Assembly (NCBI RefSeq): GCF_900102345.1
Contig: NZ_FNKB01000001.1
Location: 1,364,001 to 1,428,000, forward strand
Source of the DNA: Leucobacter chromiiresistens
GTDB taxonomy: Bacteria > Actinomycetota > Actinomycetes > Actinomycetales > Microbacteriaceae
DNA length: 64,000 nt
Direction of reading: 5' to 3'
Part shown: in pieces, positions 31,214-44,302 of the stretch
How positions within the stretch are numbered: position 1 is the first letter of the stretch
How the letters are laid out: each line of letters begins with the position of its first letter
Made by a program: the position numbers and the translations under genes
The notes under the pieces: generated by a model
What the model was told of the DNA's origin: nothing
Seen by the model: only the letters and a program-made list of their open reading frames with translations
The model's database searches: none

Positions 31214-34200
31214 GTGGGGTACAGAGAAGACAGGCGGAGGAGAGGCTTCAGGCGAGCCGCTCGTCCGATGGCAGCGGGGCTGGCGGCGTTGACCGCGCTC
31301 GCCTCGGCAGCGACATTCGGCGCGACCGCCGCGGTCGCCGATGCAGACCTTCCGAGCGCAGACGCGCAATCGGCGGGCCACGGGCACGGGCTCTGGATCG
31401 ACGGCCTCGGCCTCGACGTCGCGAGCACGGCATCGTCGAGCACCGAGTTTCCGGGCGCCGCGGGCCCCGAGACGAGCGGATTGGACCTCGCACTGCTGCA
31501 GACCGCGACGGTCGACGCCAATGGGCTCACGCTGCCGCTGCTGAGCGACGGCACCAACGGGGGCCTGCTGGCACTCGGCGATCTCGGGGCGCTCTCCAGC
31601 TACTCCGCTTCGCCCTCCGCGACTTCCTCGGTCGCCTCGTCGGGCATCATCACGGAAGACGGCGGCATCGATCTCGGACCGGTGAACGACCCATCCAGCT
31701 TCACTCCGGCGCAGCTCGACGCGAGCGCCCTCGTGCGTCAGCTCCTCGGCGACGCCGTCGCAGACGAGCTCCTCGACGAAGCCACGCTGAGCGTCGGCGC
31801 CCTCGCCTCGCGCGTCGATGCCGAGAACGGCGCGCCGACCTCGGAGTACTCGCTCTCGGGCCTCGAGCTCGAGCTGTCGAGCCCCGCCGTCGGCGGTCTC
31901 GTCGACGACGTCGACGGCCTCGCGGCCACCCTCCTCGATCCGGTCGACGCGCTCCTCGCTGAGGGCGGCAGCGTCGACACCCTCGTCACCACCCTGGTCG
32001 GCACGCTGAACGCGCTGCCGCTTGTCGACGCCTCGGTCAACAGCATCGGGCTCGACACGACCCCCCTCACGGGCCAGCTGCGCGAGCAGCTGCTGGAGGA
32101 GCCGGTCGAGAACGGCGACGGCAGCGTGTCGGTCAACCTCAACGACGGAACGATCACCGTCTACCTGGATCAGCTGGCCATCAGCGGTCAGCCGGGCGAG
32201 ACCCTGAGCACCCTCGCGCCCAACACGGACGTGCTGAGCGGAGACACGGTCACGGCGATCCTCAACGGCGTGAGCGAGGCTCTCGTCGGCCCGGGTCCCA
32301 ATTCCCTCGTGACGAAGGCCACGACCCTGATCACCGAGGGCGTCTACGGCGTCGGCCTGACGGTCGACCTCGAGGTCGGGCTGGGATTGGACCTCGGACT
32401 GTCGACGGTCGACGTCGCCGCCGGCTCGGTGCTCATCGAGGGCACGCTCGGCGGCATCCTGGGGCAGGCGGGCTACGACCCGCTCGGCATCGACACGTCC
32501 GACGTGACGCTGCTGCCCGGGCTCCCCGTTCCGGTCGACCTCGGCGCAGTGCTGCAGCCCGTGGTCAACGCGATCACGCCGGTCGTCTCGAGCATCGGCG
32601 CGGCGATCCTGCCCGTGCTCACCACGACCGTCGCAGACATCCAGCCGTCGCTCGTCGAGCTCCTGGAGCCGATCGTGACGGGGCTGCTCGACGAGGCGCT
32701 CGAGCCGGTGCTCACCCAGGTGCTCGATGTCACCATCAACGAGCAGCCGGAGGAGAGCGATCTCGGGGCCGAGGGCTTCACGGTGCGGGCGCTGAGCGTC
32801 ACGCTGCTGCCGCTGCTCGGCGACGCGTCGGTGGACGTGCAGCTCGGATCAGCCTCGGCGTTCGCCGAAGCTGCTGCCGCGACGCTGACCGCCGCCCCGA
32901 ACCCGGTGGAGCAGGGCGGCACCGTCACTCTGACGGGCGGCGGCTTCACCGAGGGCGAGGACGTGACGATCACCTTCCCGGACGGCACCACGGAGACCGT
33001 GACCGCCGCAGCCGGCGGAGCGGTCACCGCGACCTGGGAGGTGCCCGCCGACTACGCGCCCGGCACCGCGAGCTTCTCGGCGACCGGCGGAACGAGCGGA
33101 CTCACGGCCACGGCGACGACGGAGGTGGCCGCCGACGCTGCGGCGACGCTGACGGCCACGCCGAACCCGGTCGAGCAGGGCGGCACCGTCACGCTGACGG
33201 GCGGCGGCTTCACCGAGGGCGAGGACGTGACCATTACCTTCCCGGACGGCACCACGGAGACCGTGACCGCCGCAGCCGGCGGAGCGGTCACCGCGACCTG
33301 GGAGGTGCCCGCCGACTACGAGCCCGGCGAGGCGACGTTCACCGCGACGGGCGCGACGAGCGGGCTGACCGCCACGGCCACCACGGTGGTCGAGGCTGAT
33401 GCCGATGCCGAGGTGAATGCGAACGCGTCGGCGTCCGCGTCGGCTTCGGCTGATGCGGCTGCGGATGACGAGGCTTCGGCTTCGGCGCAGGCTGCGGCTC
33501 AGGCGGCGGCGAACGCGGATAACACGAGCGACGCTTCGGCGGCTGCGGATGTGTCGGCGAACGCGACGGCCGAGGTGGCTGCGACGGCGGATGCGTCTGC
33601 GGAGGCGTCGGCTGAGACGAATGCTGCGGCTTCGGCTGCGGCGACGGCGAGTGCGGATTCGACGGCGGATGCGGCGTCGAACGCGGATGCGTCGGCGGCG
33701 GCTTCGGCTGCGGCGGATGCGGATGCGTCGTCGGCTGCGGATGCGGCGTCGGAGGCTGCGGCTGAGGCGACGTCGTCGGCGGATGCGTCGGCGGCGGCTT
33801 CGGCCGACGCGACCGCTGATGCCGATGCCGAGGTGAATGCGAACGCGTCGGCGTCCGCGTCGGCTTCGGCTGATGCGGCTGCGGATGACGAGGCTTCGGC
33901 TTCGGCGCAGGCTGCGGCTCAGGCGGCGGCGAACGCGGATAACACGAGCGACGCTTCGGCGGCTGCGGATGTGTCGGCGAACGCGGCGGCCGAGGTGGCT
34001 GCGACGGCGGATGCGTCTGCGGAGGCGTCGGCTGAGACGAATGCTGCGGCTTCGGCTGCGGCGACGGCGAGTGCGGATTCGACGGCGGATGCGGCGTCGA
34101 ACGCGGATGCGTCGGCGGCGGCTTCGGCTGCGGCGGAAGCGGATGCGTCGTCGGCTGCGGATGCGGCGTCGGAGGCTGCGGCTGAGGCGACGTCGTCGGC

Positions 34201-34843
34201 GGATGCGTCGGCTGCGGCTTCGGCCGACGCCACCGCTGACGCCGACGGCCAGGAGCTGGTGCTGTCGGATCCCGCCGACGTGACCGTCACCGAGGGCGAG
34301 GACGCGGTGTTCACCGTCGACGTGGTCTCGGGTTCGCCGACCTCGATCACGTGGGAGGAGTACACGCCGGTCGCCCCGTCGGAGTCCGAGGGTGCAGCCG
34401 AGGGCGTCCAGCCCATGGCCGAGAACGCCTGGTCGCCGACCGACGAGCCCGTGTCCGACGATGGCCGCACGCTGACCATCGAGGACGCCGAGGTGCCCGA
34501 GACGGGCATGCTCTTCCGGGCCGTCGCGACGGACGGGACCACCACGGTCACGACCGACGCCGCGGAGCTCACGGTGCTCGCGGCCGGGGCCGCCGATGCC
34601 GATCCCAGCGCCGGGGGTGCGGCCGATGCGGGTGGCGCCGCTGACGCGGGCGGCACGTCGTCGGCCGGCGGATCCTCGTCGGCGAGCGCCTCGGGTTCGA
34701 GCAACGCCTCCGGCGGCGGGTACCTCAGCAACACCGGCGGCGAGAGCCAGCTCGGTCTCGGCATCGCCGGGTTGCTGCTGGTGCTCGCGGGTGCCGGCGT
34801 GGCGCTGACGGTTCGCCGTCGCACCCACGCGCGCACCGACTGA
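31214..34843 (+). CDS. large wall-anchored repeat protein (surface adhesin-like) with LPXTG-type signal
   Basis: 1209 residues. A basic N-terminus (YREDRRRRGFRRAARP) and a hydrophobic stretch ending near ATAAVADA form a signal peptide. Residues ~50-540 are Leu/Asp/Thr-rich and resemble 'choice-of-anchor G' proteins (tentative). Residues ~555-728 are two 88-residue Ig-like repeats (NPVEQGGTVTLTGGGFTEG). Residues ~728-1008 are two copies of a 140-residue Ala/Ser/Asp/Asn repeat. An Ig-like unit (~1012-1125) follows. The C-terminus has YLSNTGG, a hydrophobic helix and RRRTH, a sortase signal. GTG start behind GAGGGGG. A cell-surface adhesin or stalk is likely; the ligand is unknown and no sortase gene is in the window. 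Confidence 0.85.
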   Translation: MGYREDRRRRGFRRAARPMAAGLAALTALASAATFGATAAVADADLPSADAQSAGHGHGLWIDGLGLDVASTASSSTEFPGAAGPETSGLDLALLQTATVDANGLTLPLLSDGTNGGLLALGDLGALSSYSASPSATSSVASSGIITEDGGIDLGPVNDPSSFTPAQLDASALVRQLLGDAVADELLDEATLSVGALASRVDAENGAPTSEYSLSGLELELSSPAVGGLVDDVDGLAATLLDPVDALLAEGGSVDTLVTTLVGTLNALPLVDASVNSIGLDTTPLTGQLREQLLEEPVENGDGSVSVNLNDGTITVYLDQLAISGQPGETLSTLAPNTDVLSGDTVTAILNGVSEALVGPGPNSLVTKATTLITEGVYGVGLTVDLEVGLGLDLGLSTVDVAAGSVLIEGTLGGILGQAGYDPLGIDTSDVTLLPGLPVPVDLGAVLQPVVNAITPVVSSIGAAILPVLTTTVADIQPSLVELLEPIVTGLLDEALEPVLTQVLDVTINEQPEESDLGAEGFTVRALSVTLLPLLGDASVDVQLGSASAFAEAAAATLTAAPNPVEQGGTVTLTGGGFTEGEDVTITFPDGTTETVTAAAGGAVTATWEVPADYAPGTASFSATGGTSGLTATATTEVAADAAATLTATPNPVEQGGTVTLTGGGFTEGEDVTITFPDGTTETVTAAAGGAVTATWEVPADYEPGEATFTATGATSGLTATATTVVEADADAEVNANASASASASADAAADDEASASAQAAAQAAANADNTSDASAAADVSANATAEVAATADASAEASAETNAAASAAATASADSTADAASNADASAAASAAADADASSAADAASEAAAEATSSADASAAASADATADADAEVNANASASASASADAAADDEASASAQAAAQAAANADNTSDASAAADVSANAAAEVAATADASAEASAETNAAASAAATASADSTADAASNADASAAASAAAEADASSAADAASEAAAEATSSADASAAASADATADADGQELVLSDPADVTVTEGEDAVFTVDVVSGSPTSITWEEYTPVAPSESEGAAEGVQPMAENAWSPTDEPVSDDGRTLTIEDAEVPETGMLFRAVATDGTTTVTTDAAELTVLAAGAADADPSAGGAADAGGAADAGGTSSAGGSSSASASGSSNASGGGYLSNTGGESQLGLGIAGLLLVLAGAGVALTVRRRTHARTD
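32875..33396 (+). repeat. 264-bp tandem repeat (x2) encoding Ig-like units
   Basis: The segment starting GACGCTGACC at 32880 recurs at 33145, a period of 264 bp (88 codons), with near-identical middle parts. It encodes APNPVEQGGTVTLTGGGF-type domains. Confidence 0.9.
33397..34236 (+). repeat. 420-bp tandem duplication encoding 140-aa Ala-rich repeats
   Basis: 33397-33816 and 33817-34236 are the same sequence except a handful of substitutions (for example an Asp to Glu change). Asp is written almost only GAT and Ala/Ser use GCG, GCT and TCG freely, unlike the GAC/GCC-rich flanks. Confidence 0.95.
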
Positions 34844-34852
34844 TCGGAGTCG

Positions 34853-34894
34853 CGAAGGCGTGCGGTCGGGGAGCGCCCCGGCCGCACGCCTTCG
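34853..34894 (+). terminator. strong hairpin after repeat protein gene
   Basis: CGAAGGCGTGCGG (34853-34865) pairs with CCGCACGCCTTCG (34882-34894), with an inner GGGG/CCCC; a TCGTCG run follows. It starts 9 bp after the stop. Confidence 0.88.
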
Positions 34895-34987
34895 TCGTGG
34901 CGACGCGCGACGCACTGCTGACGCGCGGGTTCTCGCAGTGATAGGTTCGCCACGACTGCACTCCATTCCGGCTAGACAGGAGCAGGT

Positions 34988-35806
34988 GTGACCCCTGAAA
35001 CGACGCAACCGAGCGCGCGACCCGCGGTGAAGCTCTGGGTCCGTCTCGTCGCATGGGCGGCCGTGCTGCTCGCGGCCTGGCACATCCTCGCCTCGTTCCT
35101 GTGGATCGCTCCGTACTCGGCGAACGCGCGCGAGATCGTTCCGGGCGACGCGCTCAGCTCGTACATGCTGCCGATGTTCGGCCAGTCGTGGAGCGTGTTC
35201 GCGCCGGAGCCCGTGAACGGCGACTACCACTTCAACGTGCGCGCCGCGGTGGAGGACGAGTCGGGGGCGCGCACGGAGACGGGTTGGGTGAGCGCGACGG
35301 ACGTCGAGCTCTCGATGATCCGCTACAACCTCACGCCGCCGCGCGCCGGCATCCAGTCGACCGAGCTCGCCTCGAGCTTCAAGAAGTCGTTCGATGCGCT
35401 CACCGAGGTGCAGCGCACCACTGCGGCGGGCGACTTCGCGACTCCGGAGTGGGAGATCGGGCTGCGCGCCGCGCTCGAGAACGGGGCGAAGAACTCGGGG
35501 CTCGATGCCGCCGCGGTGGAGGAGAACGCGGGTGCGGTCGACCAGTTCATGAGCGACGAGCGCCGCTCCACGGCGTACGCCACGCAGGTGGCGAAGGCCG
35601 TCTGGGGCGATGAGGTGGTGGCCGTGCAGTATCGCGTGAGCCGCCAGAACATCATCCCGTTCGCGCAGCGCCACAACCCTGACGCGAAGCGCCCGGAGCC
35701 CGCGGTGGTGCTCCCCGGGTGGCGGCCCCTCGTGGTCGAGGAGGGCCAGAACGAGGGCAACTTCGCCGACGTCTTCGGCGGGCAGTTCGAGAGGATCTCA
35801 GAATGA
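34988..35806 (+). CDS. DUF5819 family protein (SdpA-like topology)
   Basis: 272 residues: one N-terminal transmembrane helix (~15-38, LWVRLVAWAAVLLAAWHILA), then an external domain opening with MLPMFGQSWSVFAPEPVNGD. The Q-W-x-F-P pattern is shared by DUF5819 and resembles SdpA, the partner of SdpB in maturation of the SdpC toxin of Bacillus; that link is inference. AGGAG precedes the GTG start. The stop overlaps the HTTM gene start by 4 bp, so the two products probably form a unit. Confidence 0.75.
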   Translation: MTPETTQPSARPAVKLWVRLVAWAAVLLAAWHILASFLWIAPYSANAREIVPGDALSSYMLPMFGQSWSVFAPEPVNGDYHFNVRAAVEDESGARTETGWVSATDVELSMIRYNLTPPRAGIQSTELASSFKKSFDALTEVQRTTAAGDFATPEWEIGLRAALENGAKNSGLDAAAVEENAGAVDQFMSDERRSTAYATQVAKAVWGDEVVAVQYRVSRQNIIPFAQRHNPDAKRPEPAVVLPGWRPLVVEEGQNEGNFADVFGGQFERISE

Positions 35807-36942
35807 GCGAGCAGGGTTCCGCTCCCGGCCGGTTCGGCGCGTTCATCGGCAGCCTCGTCGCCGCGGCGTGGTCGGCCGTGACGGGCACGATCGGCCGCGC
35901 GTTCGATTTCGTCGAGCGGTGGCTGTTCGACGGGAAGAAAGCGCTGTACGGTCTCGCCGTCACCCGCATCGTCTTCGGCGCCACCGCGCTCGGGCTCCTC
36001 CTCGCGAACTTCGGCACCCGCCTCTACATCTTCGGCTCGGGGTCGGCCTGGAACGGGGAGCTCGCCGAGCCCGTCAGCGACTTCCCGAAGGTGTGGATCT
36101 TCGGGGCGTTCCACGCCGTCGCGGGCAACGATGTCGCGTTCACGCTGCTGTATCTCTGCCTCATGGTGCTCGCGGTGCTCTTCCTGCTCGGGTGGCGGTT
36201 CCGGATCGTGCACCCCGTGTTCTTCGCGCTCTGGGTCGGCTTCATCGAGATGAACGACATGGTCGGCGATCAGGGCGACAACATGTTCCGCATCGCGCTC
36301 ATCCTCATGTTCTTCGCCGACCCCGCGGCCCGGTGGTCGCTCGACGCGCGTCGCCGGGCACGGCGGGAGTGGTTCCCGGCCGGCTCGTCGGGCAACCAGA
36401 TCGGCACGGTGCTCCACAATCTGGCGCTCGTGGCGCTCACCGCGCAGGTGACGTTCGTCTACGCCTCCGGCGGGCTGTACAAGGCCCAGGGGGCGCCGTG
36501 GGCGGAGGGCTACGCGGTGTACAACCCGTTGCAGACGATGCGGTTCGGCACGTGGCCGATCCTGAGCGACATCGTCACCGCCTGGGGCCCCGCTGTCGCG
36601 ATCGGCACCTGGGGGTCCATCGTGCTGCAGGTGGCGTTCCTGCTCATGCTGCTGTCGCGGCCCACACGGCTCTTCGCGCTCTTCGGCATTCTGAGCTTCC
36701 ACATCGCCATCGGCGTGCTGATGGGGCTGCCGTGGTTCTCGCTGACGATGATCGCGATCGACTCGATCTTCATCCGCGACCGCAGCTGGAAGCACCTGAG
36801 CGCGTCGGTGTCGCGGCGCTGGCGGCAGCACATGGGTCGGGGCGACGATGCGGGGTCTCCGGCCGGGCCCGGCAGCCCGGTTGAGCCTGCGGCGGAGCGC
36901 GTGGAGCGACCACGGGATCTCGCGGCGACGCGCTCGTCGTAG
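35803..36942 (+). CDS. HTTM-domain membrane protein (SdpB / gamma-carboxylase-like)
   Basis: 379 residues with about seven to nine hydrophobic helices. HTTM features: KKALYGLAVTRIVFGATALGLLL, GFIEMNDMVGDQGDNMFRIALILMFFADP and FHIAIGVLMGLPWFSLTMI. The HTTM fold is the membrane core of vitamin K-dependent gamma-glutamyl carboxylase and of SdpB. Coupled to a DUF5819 gene it looks like an SdpA/SdpB-type pair that modifies or exports a peptide or protein, or a carboxylase of unknown target. No vitamin K reductase gene is adjacent. Low complexity tail. Confidence 0.8.
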   Translation: MSEQGSAPGRFGAFIGSLVAAAWSAVTGTIGRAFDFVERWLFDGKKALYGLAVTRIVFGATALGLLLANFGTRLYIFGSGSAWNGELAEPVSDFPKVWIFGAFHAVAGNDVAFTLLYLCLMVLAVLFLLGWRFRIVHPVFFALWVGFIEMNDMVGDQGDNMFRIALILMFFADPAARWSLDARRRARREWFPAGSSGNQIGTVLHNLALVALTAQVTFVYASGGLYKAQGAPWAEGYAVYNPLQTMRFGTWPILSDIVTAWGPAVAIGTWGSIVLQVAFLLMLLSRPTRLFALFGILSFHIAIGVLMGLPWFSLTMIAIDSIFIRDRSWKHLSASVSRRWRQHMGRGDDAGSPAGPGSPVEPAAERVERPRDLAATRSS

Positions 36943-36952
36943 CGGTCGCGGT

Positions 36953-37003
36953 GGCGGGGCGCTGAGGCGGGGCGCCGAAGCGGGGCGCCGAAGCGGGGCC
37001 GAC
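36953..37003. repeat. 13-bp tandem repeat (x4) after HTTM gene
   Basis: Units GGCGGGGCGCTGA, GGCGGGGCGCCGA, AGCGGGGCGCCGA, AGCGGGGCCGAC(G) run head to tail. Third tandem array with a 13-bp period in this window. Confidence 0.85.
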
Positions 37004-37029
37004 GGGTGCGCTGGATCGCCCACAGGTGA

Positions 37030-41281
<4,252 letters not shown>

Positions 41282-41287
41282 GCTCTC

Positions 41288-41293
41288 ACCGTA
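41288..41293 (-). promoter_or_regulatory. -10 hexamer TACGGT (minus), leaderless start of DNA polymerase gene
   Basis: Minus strand TACGGT-GAGAGC-GTG. Paired with TAGGCT of radA 72 bp away. Confidence 0.55.
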
Positions 41294-41364
41294 GCGGCGA
41301 CCGCCGACACTCCGGCCGCGATCGGCGCCGAGACCGCGCGACCGACGATGTCGGAGGTCGCCAG

Positions 41365-41370
41365 TAGGCT
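41365..41370 (+). promoter_or_regulatory. -10 hexamer TAGGCT, leaderless start of radA
   Basis: TAGGCT-CGCAGC-ATG with no Shine-Dalgarno sequence. Confidence 0.6.
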
Positions 41371-41376
41371 CGCAGC

Positions 41377-42699
41377 ATGGCGAAATCAAGCGGCTCATAC
41401 ACCTGCGCGGAGTGCGGGTGGCAGACGTCGAAGTGGGTCGGCCGATGCGGCGAATGCCAGCAGTGGGGCACGGTCGTCGAGCAGGGGCGGGCCGGCGCGT
41501 CGATCGCGCGCACCACCCGGGCGAGCGCGCCCGGGGCGGGCCGTGAGGCGCGACCGATCACCGAGCTGCGGGGCGACCGGGTGCAGCACCGGCAGACCGG
41601 CATCGGCGAGCTCGATCGGGTGCTCGGCGGCGGGGTGGTGCCGGGCGCGGCGATCCTGTTCTCGGGCGAGCCCGGGGTGGGCAAGTCGACGCTGCTGCTC
41701 GACGCGGCGTCGCGGGCAGCGCAGTCGGGGGCGCGGGTGCTCTACGCGAGCGGCGAGGAGTCGACGGGGCAGATCCGCATGCGCGCGGAGCGCACGGGGG
41801 CGATGCACGACACGCTGTACCTCGCCAGCGAGACGGACCTCGCGACGGTGCTCGGCCACATCGAGGCGGTCGACCCCGCGCTCGTGATCGTCGACTCGGT
41901 GCAGACGATGGCGAGCGATCAGGTCGACGGGGGAGCGGGCGGCCCCGCACAGGTGCGGGAGGTCGCCGCCGCGCTCATCCGCGCGGCGAAGGAGCGCGGC
42001 ACCCCGGTGATCCTCGTCGGGCACGTCACGAAAGACGGGTCGGTCGCGGGCCCGCGCCTCCTCGAGCACCTCGTCGACGTGGTCTGCCACTTCGAGGGGG
42101 ACCGCCACACGGCGCTCCGGTTCCTCCGCACGCTCAAGAATCGGTACGGCCCCACCGACGAGGTGGGCTGCTTCGAGATGACGGATCGCGGCATCTCCGA
42201 GGTGCCCGACCCCAGCGGCCTGTTCCTCAGCCGATCGGCGTCGCCGGTGAGCGGCACCTGCGCGACCGTCGCGATGGAGGGGCGGCGCGCGCTGCCCGTC
42301 GAGGTGCAGGCGCTCGTCGCCAAGAGCGCGACGCCGAACCCGCGGAGGGTCACGAGCGGGGTCGATCAGTCCCGCGTGGCGATGATCCTCGCCGTGCTCG
42401 AGCGGCGGTTCGGGGCGCGCCTGCACGACCAGGACGTGTACGTGTCGACCGTGGGCGGCGTGAAGCTCGCCGAGCCGGCGGCCGATCTCGCGATCGCGCT
42501 CGCCGTGCTCTCGGCGATCGCCGACCAGCCGCTGCCCCACGATCTCGCGGCGTTCGGCGAGATCAGCCTCGCCGGTGAGGTGCGACCCGTCGCGAGCGGG
42601 GCCCAGCGCTCATCGGAGGCCGCGCGCCTCGGCTACGCGCGCGTCGTCGACGCGTCGGTCGAGACCCTGGATCGCGCGCGACGTCAAGCTGGGTTCTAG
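41377..42699 (+). CDS. radA: DNA repair protein RadA
   Basis: 440 residues, normal length. Residues 9-30 are the four-cysteine zinc finger (CAECGWQTSKWVGRCGEC), followed by the RecA-like core with Walker A GEPGVGKST, the RadA-specific KNRYGPTDEVG motif, and a Lon-like C-terminal domain. RadA is a branch-migration helicase in homologous recombination. The gene starts leaderlessly and is divergent from the family A polymerase gene, giving a small repair locus. Confidence 0.95.
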   Translation: MAKSSGSYTCAECGWQTSKWVGRCGECQQWGTVVEQGRAGASIARTTRASAPGAGREARPITELRGDRVQHRQTGIGELDRVLGGGVVPGAAILFSGEPGVGKSTLLLDAASRAAQSGARVLYASGEESTGQIRMRAERTGAMHDTLYLASETDLATVLGHIEAVDPALVIVDSVQTMASDQVDGGAGGPAQVREVAAALIRAAKERGTPVILVGHVTKDGSVAGPRLLEHLVDVVCHFEGDRHTALRFLRTLKNRYGPTDEVGCFEMTDRGISEVPDPSGLFLSRSASPVSGTCATVAMEGRRALPVEVQALVAKSATPNPRRVTSGVDQSRVAMILAVLERRFGARLHDQDVYVSTVGGVKLAEPAADLAIALAVLSAIADQPLPHDLAAFGEISLAGEVRPVASGAQRSSEAARLGYARVVDASVETLDRARRQAGF

Positions 42700-42715
42700 G
42701 CTCGGCGGAGCGAGC

Positions 42716-42721
42716 TAGACT
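42716..42721 (+). promoter_or_regulatory. -10 hexamer TAGACT, leaderless start of mqo
   Basis: TAGACT, 8 nt, GTG at 42730. The same hexamer serves argF and the hemolysin III gene. Confidence 0.55.
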
Positions 42722-42729
42722 TGCACATC

Positions 42730-44232
42730 GTGAGCAAGAACACCGTAGACGTCGTCCTCATCGGTGGCGGCGTAATGAGCGCCACGCTGGGCACGCTGAT
42801 CAAGCAGGTCCAGCCCGATTGGTCCATCGAGATCTTCGAGTCCCGCACCGAGGTCGCGACCGAGAGCAGCAACGCGTGGAACAACGCGGGCACCGGTCAC
42901 GCCGCCCTCTGCGAGCTCAACTACATGCCGGAGGGGAAGGACGGGAGCCTGTCGGCGGCCAAGGCCATCGACATCAACGAGCAGTTCCAGCTCTCGCGCC
43001 AGTTCTGGGCGAAGCTCGTGGAGGAGGGCGTGCTCGGCGAGCCGTCCTCGTTCATCAACGCCACCCCGCACATGACCTTCGTGCGCGGGGCCGAGAACGT
43101 CGACTACCTCCGCCGCCGCTGGGAGCTGCTGCGCAGCGAGCCCCTCTTCTCCGACATGGAGTTCAGCGAGGACCCCGAGCAGATCGCGGAGTGGACCCCC
43201 CTTCTCGTCGACCGCCGCTCGAAGGACGAGGTCTTCGCGGCCACCCGCTCCGAGAGCGGCACCGACGTCGACTTCGGCGCCCTGACGCGGCAGCTGATCT
43301 CGCACCTCGTCTCCGAGGGCGCCGCGCTGAGCCTCGGCGCCGAGGTGCGCAAGCTGCGCCGCCTCGACGACGGCACGTGGGACGTCTACGTGCGCAATCG
43401 CGCCGGGTACACGACCTCGATCGTCAACGCGAAGTTCGTCTTCGTCGGCGCCGGCGGCGGGGCGCTCTCGCTGCTGCAGTCCTCGGGCATCCCCGAGATC
43501 AAGGGCTTCGGCGGGTTCCCCATCAGCGGCAAGTTCCTGAAGACGAGCAACCCCGAGATCGTGCGCCAGCACCAGGCCAAGGTGTACGGCAAGGCCGCGG
43601 TCGGCGCACCCCCCATGTCGGTGCCGCACCTCGACACGCGCGTCGTCGACGGCGAGCAGAGCCTGCTCTTCGGCCCCTACGCCGGGTTCAGCCCCAACTT
43701 CCTCAAGAAGGGCTCCTGGTGGGATCTCCCCGGGTCGATCCGGCCCCACAACCTCGGGCCGATGCTCAAGGTCGGGCTCACCGAGTTCGCCCTCGAGAAG
43801 TACCTGCTGGGCGAGCTCCTCGCGAGCCGCGAGAAGCAGATGGAGACCCTGCGCGAGTACATGCCCACGGCGCGCACCGAGGACTGGGAGATGATCGAGG
43901 CCGGCCAGCGCGTGCAGGTGATGAAGAACGACCCCGAGAAGGGCGGCATCCTGCAGTTCGGCACCGAGGTCATCACGGGCGCCGACGGCACCATCTCGGG
44001 CCTGCTCGGCGCATCGCCCGGTGCATCGACCGCGGTGTACGCCATGCTCGGCGTACTGCGCAAGTGCTTCCCCGAGCAGTTCACCGGCGCGTGGGAGACC
44101 GTGTTCGCGGAGAACATCCCCGCCCTCAAGACCGGCGGTCTCAACGACCACCCCGAGCTCGCCGCGGCCTCGCTCGCGCACACCTCCGAGGTGCTCGGCC
44201 TCACCCGGGCGAGCGCCGACACCGCCCTGTGA
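42730..44232 (+). CDS. mqo: malate:quinone oxidoreductase
   Basis: 500 residues, typical Mqo. FAD-binding GGGVMSATLG at ~12-21; ATESSNAWNNAGTGHAALCELNY, GPYAGFSP and the C-terminal LLGASPGASTA are diagnostic. This peripheral membrane flavoprotein oxidises malate to oxaloacetate and passes electrons to menaquinone. A TTG at 42721 is in frame, but the GTG at 42730 with the leaderless -10 TAGACT is chosen. A perfect hairpin follows the stop. Confidence 0.96.
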   Translation: MSKNTVDVVLIGGGVMSATLGTLIKQVQPDWSIEIFESRTEVATESSNAWNNAGTGHAALCELNYMPEGKDGSLSAAKAIDINEQFQLSRQFWAKLVEEGVLGEPSSFINATPHMTFVRGAENVDYLRRRWELLRSEPLFSDMEFSEDPEQIAEWTPLLVDRRSKDEVFAATRSESGTDVDFGALTRQLISHLVSEGAALSLGAEVRKLRRLDDGTWDVYVRNRAGYTTSIVNAKFVFVGAGGGALSLLQSSGIPEIKGFGGFPISGKFLKTSNPEIVRQHQAKVYGKAAVGAPPMSVPHLDTRVVDGEQSLLFGPYAGFSPNFLKKGSWWDLPGSIRPHNLGPMLKVGLTEFALEKYLLGELLASREKQMETLREYMPTARTEDWEMIEAGQRVQVMKNDPEKGGILQFGTEVITGADGTISGLLGASPGASTAVYAMLGVLRKCFPEQFTGAWETVFAENIPALKTGGLNDHPELAAASLAHTSEVLGLTRASADTAL

Positions 44233-44233
44233 C

Positions 44234-44281
44234 CGGTCAGTACGGTGCGCTATCCGGCGCGATAGCGCACCGTACTGACCG
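44234..44281. terminator. perfect 21-bp hairpin between convergent mqo and HAD gene
   Basis: Arms 44234-44254 and 44261-44281 pair without mismatch around CGGCGC. It lies 2 bp after mqo and 22 bp from the HAD gene stop, a bidirectional terminator. Confidence 0.88.
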
Positions 44282-44302
44282 CTCACGGGCGGCGCGGCGT
44301 CG

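Noticed and set aside
33417..34283. Two Arg/Leu-rich frames inside the 420-bp repeats, plus strand
   Set aside because: They are the +1 shift of the GCG-GAT-GCG repeat and differ from each other exactly as the repeats do; shadow frames.
32849..35674. 941-codon open frame on the minus strand opposite the repeat protein
   Set aside because: Arg/Ser-rich translation produced by the Ala-rich codons read in antisense; it runs through the terminator and into the DUF5819 gene, has no domain and no start signal.
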